Of a stretch of 8,606 nt of DNA, positions 5,908 to 8,606 are shown one piece after another. The translations under genes and the position numbers were made by a program. The stretch lies in the NCBI GenBank assembly GCA_964558825.1, contig CAZLGB010000149.1, positions 1 to 8,606 on the forward strand. Reading direction: 5' to 3'. How positions within the stretch are numbered: position 1 is the first letter of the stretch; each line of letters opens with the position of its first letter. This DNA comes from Phosphoribacter sp964558825. GTDB lineage: Bacteria; Actinomycetota; Actinomycetes; Actinomycetales; Dermatophilaceae. A model generated the notes under the pieces. It had not been told where the DNA came from. It was given only the letters and a program-made list of their open reading frames with translations, and made no database searches.

Positions 5908-8376
5908 ATGTTGACCACCACGAGCCTGCTCGAGGGCTGGCGAGTCTCTCTCTCGCGGCCCGACGACGCCACGCCCGCCGCGCTCATCGGAGCCGACCTG
6001 CCGGCTGCCGTGCCGGGATGCATCCACACCGATCTGCTGACCGCCGGGCTGATCGTCGATCCCTATCTCGATCGCAACGAGGACGATCAGCATTGGATCG
6101 GCAACAGCGACTGGCGGTATGCCGTGCCGGTCACCCTCGAGCCGACGGCGGCGGATCGCGTCGATCTGGTCTTCGACGGCATCGACACGATCGCGCAACT
6201 GCGTTGGGACGGCGAGGCTATTGGCGAGACCCGCAACATGTTTCGCGGCCACCGTGTCGACATCACCTCTCGAGCGAGCGCCGGACGACATACCCTCGCC
6301 GTCGACCTGCGCAGCGCACGAGCCGCCGCCTGGGAGGTCCGCGACCAGCTCGGGGCGCGACCGGGGGTCTATGCCGAGCCCTACCAATACGTGCGCAAGA
6401 TGGCCTGCAACTTCGGGTGGGACTGGGGGCCGGTCCTGCTCACTGCGGGGCTGTGGCGCGACGTGCGCCTCGAGACCTGGTCGACTGCACGGCTCGCGCA
6501 GGTGCGTCCGGTCGTTGAGGTGACCGGGGCACCTGCCGGCCGGGCCACCCTGCACGTCACGCTCGAGCGTGCCGGGGCGTCCGAGCAGGTGGAGCTGTCC
6601 GCGTCGTGCCACGGCGTCACAGCGACGGCCACCGTCACGGCATACGCCACCGAGGCGACGATCGTGCTCGAGTTGCCCGAGGTGGAGCTCTGGTGGCCCC
6701 ATGATCTGGGCGAGCAAACCCTCTATCCGCTGCAGGTGACCCTCTCCGGCGAGGATGGGCGCCGGCTCGATCGGCTCGAGCGCCGGATCGCCTTCCGCAC
6801 CATCGAGTTGCGAGTCGAACGCGACCAGATTGGGACGTCCTTCCAGTTGGCCGTCAATGGGCGAGGGATCTTCACCCGAGGGTTCAACTGGATCCCGGAC
6901 GACTGCTTCCCGACCCGGGTGGATCGGGCGCGGCTGCGCGAACGGATCGGCCAGGCCGTCGCCGCCAACGCGAGCTTGCTGCGGGTGTGGGGCGGGGGGC
7001 TCTACGAGTCCGATGCGTTCTACGACCTGTGCGACGAACTCGGCGTCTTGGTCTGGCAGGACTTCGCCTTCGCCTGCTCGGCCTATCCGGAGGAGGAGCC
7101 ACTGCTCTCGGAGGTCGAGGCGGAGGCGCGGGACAACGTCGTACGCCTGGCCTGGCACCCCAGCCTGGTCCTGTGGAACGGCAACAACGAGAACATCTGG
7201 GGTTATCACGACTGGGGCTGGCGTGAAGCCCTCGACGGGCGCACCTGGGGGGAGGGCTATTACACCGAGCTGCTGCCCGCGATCGTCGCCGAGCTCGACC
7301 CGACTCGTCCCTACTGGCCGGGGAGTCCATATGCCGGGTCCTCCGACGTGCATCCCAACGACATGGACCATGGGCCGAGCCACATCTGGACGGTCTGGAA
7401 CGATCTCGACTACACCGAATACCGTTCGTATCGGCCGCGATTCCTCTCGGAGTTTGGCTTCCAGGCACCGCCGACCTGGGCCACGCTCACTGCCGCGGTC
7501 CACGACGAGCCGCTGCGGCCCGACTCGGCTGGGGTTCTCGCCCACCAGAAGGCCATCGACGGCAACGCCAAGCTCGCTCGTGGGCTCGCACCTCATCTGC
7601 CGGCTCCGCGCACGACCGAGGAGTGGCATTTCCTCACCCAGGTCAATCAGGCGGTGGCCGTGCGCGTGGGCATCGAGCACGCTCGGGCGCTGCGGCCGGT
7701 CTGTCAGGGCGCGATCCTCTGGCAGCTCAACGATTGCTGGCCGGTCACCTCGTGGTCGGTGGTCGACGGCGCGGGTCGGCTCAAACCGGCGTGGTATGCC
7801 GTGCGCCGGGCTTTCGCGCCGCGCCTGATCACCCTGCAGCCCCAGGGAGGGGGCGGGCTGGAGGTCATCTCCGTCAACGACGGTGCGGGGGTCTGGGAGG
7901 GCACCCTCTCGCTGACTCGGATGCGCCTGGACGGACGCATCCTGGCCACGGCAGTCGCCCCGATCCGGGTGCCGGCCGGCGAGAGCGTCAGGACGTCGTG
8001 CCCTCCGGAGATCGCGTCGGCTGCCCACCCGGAGCACGAGGTGATCGTCGCGCGGCTCGGCGATGAGCCTGCCGCCCTGTGGTTCTTCGTCGAGGACAAG
8101 GATCTGGCGCTCGAGCCTGCGGCCTTGGCCGTGGTGGCCGAGCCGGCCGGCCTGGGCCAGGTGCGACTCGTGGTCACGGCGACCTCGGTGGTGCGACATC
8201 TGCTCGTCCAGGCTGACCGGCTCGACCCGCATGCCCGGGTCGACGACAACCTGGTGACCCTGCTTCCGGGAGAGCGTCACACCATCACGATCGAGACGAC
8301 CGTGGGGCACGATCACCCCGGCTGGACGTCGGCGCCGGTCCTCTGGAGTGTCAACCCGCTCGTCGCCTCGCACTGA
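5908..8376 (+). CDS. Beta-mannosidase, glycoside hydrolase family 2
   Basis: An 822-residue exo-acting beta-mannosidase (EC 3.2.1.25 type) that removes terminal non-reducing beta-D-mannose with retention of configuration. It has no signal peptide, so it acts in the cytoplasm on imported oligosaccharides. The N-terminal sugar-binding domain (about 1-190) contains WIGNSDWRY and the mannosidase signature CNFGWDWGP (167-175). An immunoglobulin-like domain follows (about 195-300), then the TIM barrel from about 305. There, RVWGGGLYESDAFYDLCDE and VWQDFAFAC (382-390) are typical of the family. The acid/base is E428 in LWNGNNEN and the nucleophile is E515 in FLSEFGFQ, 87 residues apart. GAILWQLNDCWP (601-612) closes the barrel region, and beta-rich domains fill the rest. 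Length and both catalytic glutamates are intact. GH2 relatives such as exo-beta-glucosaminidases are less likely given the CNFGWDWGP and VWQDFAFAC motifs. Confidence 0.95.
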   Translation: MLTTTSLLEGWRVSLSRPDDATPAALIGADLPAAVPGCIHTDLLTAGLIVDPYLDRNEDDQHWIGNSDWRYAVPVTLEPTAADRVDLVFDGIDTIAQLRWDGEAIGETRNMFRGHRVDITSRASAGRHTLAVDLRSARAAAWEVRDQLGARPGVYAEPYQYVRKMACNFGWDWGPVLLTAGLWRDVRLETWSTARLAQVRPVVEVTGAPAGRATLHVTLERAGASEQVELSASCHGVTATATVTAYATEATIVLELPEVELWWPHDLGEQTLYPLQVTLSGEDGRRLDRLERRIAFRTIELRVERDQIGTSFQLAVNGRGIFTRGFNWIPDDCFPTRVDRARLRERIGQAVAANASLLRVWGGGLYESDAFYDLCDELGVLVWQDFAFACSAYPEEEPLLSEVEAEARDNVVRLAWHPSLVLWNGNNENIWGYHDWGWREALDGRTWGEGYYTELLPAIVAELDPTRPYWPGSPYAGSSDVHPNDMDHGPSHIWTVWNDLDYTEYRSYRPRFLSEFGFQAPPTWATLTAAVHDEPLRPDSAGVLAHQKAIDGNAKLARGLAPHLPAPRTTEEWHFLTQVNQAVAVRVGIEHARALRPVCQGAILWQLNDCWPVTSWSVVDGAGRLKPAWYAVRRAFAPRLITLQPQGGGGLEVISVNDGAGVWEGTLSLTRMRLDGRILATAVAPIRVPAGESVRTSCPPEIASAAHPEHEVIVARLGDEPAALWFFVEDKDLALEPAALAVVAEPAGLGQVRLVVTATSVVRHLLVQADRLDPHARVDDNLVTLLPGERHTITIETTVGHDHPGWTSAPVLWSVNPLVASH

Positions 8377-8411
8377 CCCGAGCTGTCGGCGCCCCGTGAT
8401 GGGATGAGCCC

Positions 8412-8606
8412 ATGCTCACCCTGCGCCGCGCTCCCGCGCTCGAGGTCGAGGCCCCGCGCCTCGACGCCGAGCAGCAGGCCGTGCTCGCGGCGCGTGAGCC
8501 GGTGGTGCGGGTGCTCGGCGCGCCTGGCACCGGCAAGAGCCTGCTCGCCGTCGAGCTCGTCGTCGACCGGGTGACCCGGGCGGGCCTCGCGCCCGACCAG
8601 TGCCTC
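8412..8606 (+). CDS. adnA: UvrD/AdnA-like ATP-dependent DNA helicase, N-terminal fragment (3' end outside window)
   Basis: Only the first 65 codons are present, from ATG 8412 to the window edge, without a stop. The fragment shows LDAEQQAVL (17-25), which fits the Q motif of superfamily 1 helicases, and VLGAPGTGKS (34-43), a clear Walker A motif with the ATP-binding lysine K42. Actinobacterial AdnA, one half of the AdnAB helicase-nuclease that resects double-strand breaks, begins in this way. The family placement rests on this short stretch plus gene order: moeZ, an ATL gene and adnA are neighbours in mycobacteria. Another UvrD-type helicase is the main alternative. Only 35 bases separate it from the mannosidase stop, the ribosome binding site is weak, and no terminator is visible in the gap. 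Confidence 0.75.
   Translation, partial: MLTLRRAPALEVEAPRLDAEQQAVLAAREPVVRVLGAPGTGKSLLAVELVVDRVTRAGLAPDQCL

Noticed and set aside
6755..7828. 357-residue + strand frame inside the mannosidase
   Set aside because: Ser/Arg/Pro-rich composition with no motif, while the overlapping frame carries both catalytic glutamates of a GH2 enzyme.
5746..8373. 875-residue open frame on the - strand
   Set aside because: It mirrors the whole beta-mannosidase gene, has no family motif and is rich in Arg, Gly and Pro as expected of a shadow frame.
1..8606. CRISPR arrays, tRNA or rRNA genes, transposases, att sites, defence or toxin-antitoxin genes
   Set aside because: No spaced direct repeats, no RNA gene hallmarks and no mobile-element proteins were seen; all substantial + strand space is explained by the genes listed.

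Overview
This is a high-GC actinobacterial window. The family content points to the order Micrococcales, but the genus cannot be named from the sequence. All genes with support lie on the + strand. The long ORFs on the - strand are codon-bias shadows.

Region 1 (1-1504) is housekeeping. It holds the 3' part of a MoeZ/MoeBR-type sulfur-carrier-protein adenylyltransferase with a C-terminal rhodanese domain. Overlapping its stop codon is a gene that fuses an alkyltransferase-like (ATL) domain, in which the alkyl-acceptor cysteine is replaced by tryptophan, to a VOC (glyoxalase-fold) domain.

Region 2 (1501-8376) is a self-contained beta-mannoside utilisation locus: a lipoprotein solute-binding protein, two ABC sugar permeases, a LacI-family repressor and a cytoplasmic GH2 beta-mannosidase. 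A good sigma70-type promoter precedes the binding-protein gene. Two 17-base inverted copies of a CG-centred operator-like sequence (15 of 17 bases identical) bracket that promoter; one overlaps the upstream gene's stop codon and the other overlaps the -10 box and predicted start of transcription. The simplest model is that the LacI protein represses the locus until a manno-oligosaccharide enters through the ABC transporter and is cut inside the cell by the mannosidase. No ATPase subunit is present, so a shared MsiK-type ATPase encoded elsewhere is expected. A strong GC stem-loop lies between the binding-protein and permease genes and probably sets their relative expression.

Region 3 (8412-8606) is the start of a UvrD/AdnA-like helicase with a clear Walker A motif. 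In mycobacteria moeZ, an ATL gene and adnA are close neighbours, so the mannoside locus looks like a cassette set into a conserved housekeeping neighbourhood.

I see no wholly new system. The points most worth checking are the ATL-VOC fusion, the paired operators, the cassette placement and the absence of a visible terminator before the helicase gene.
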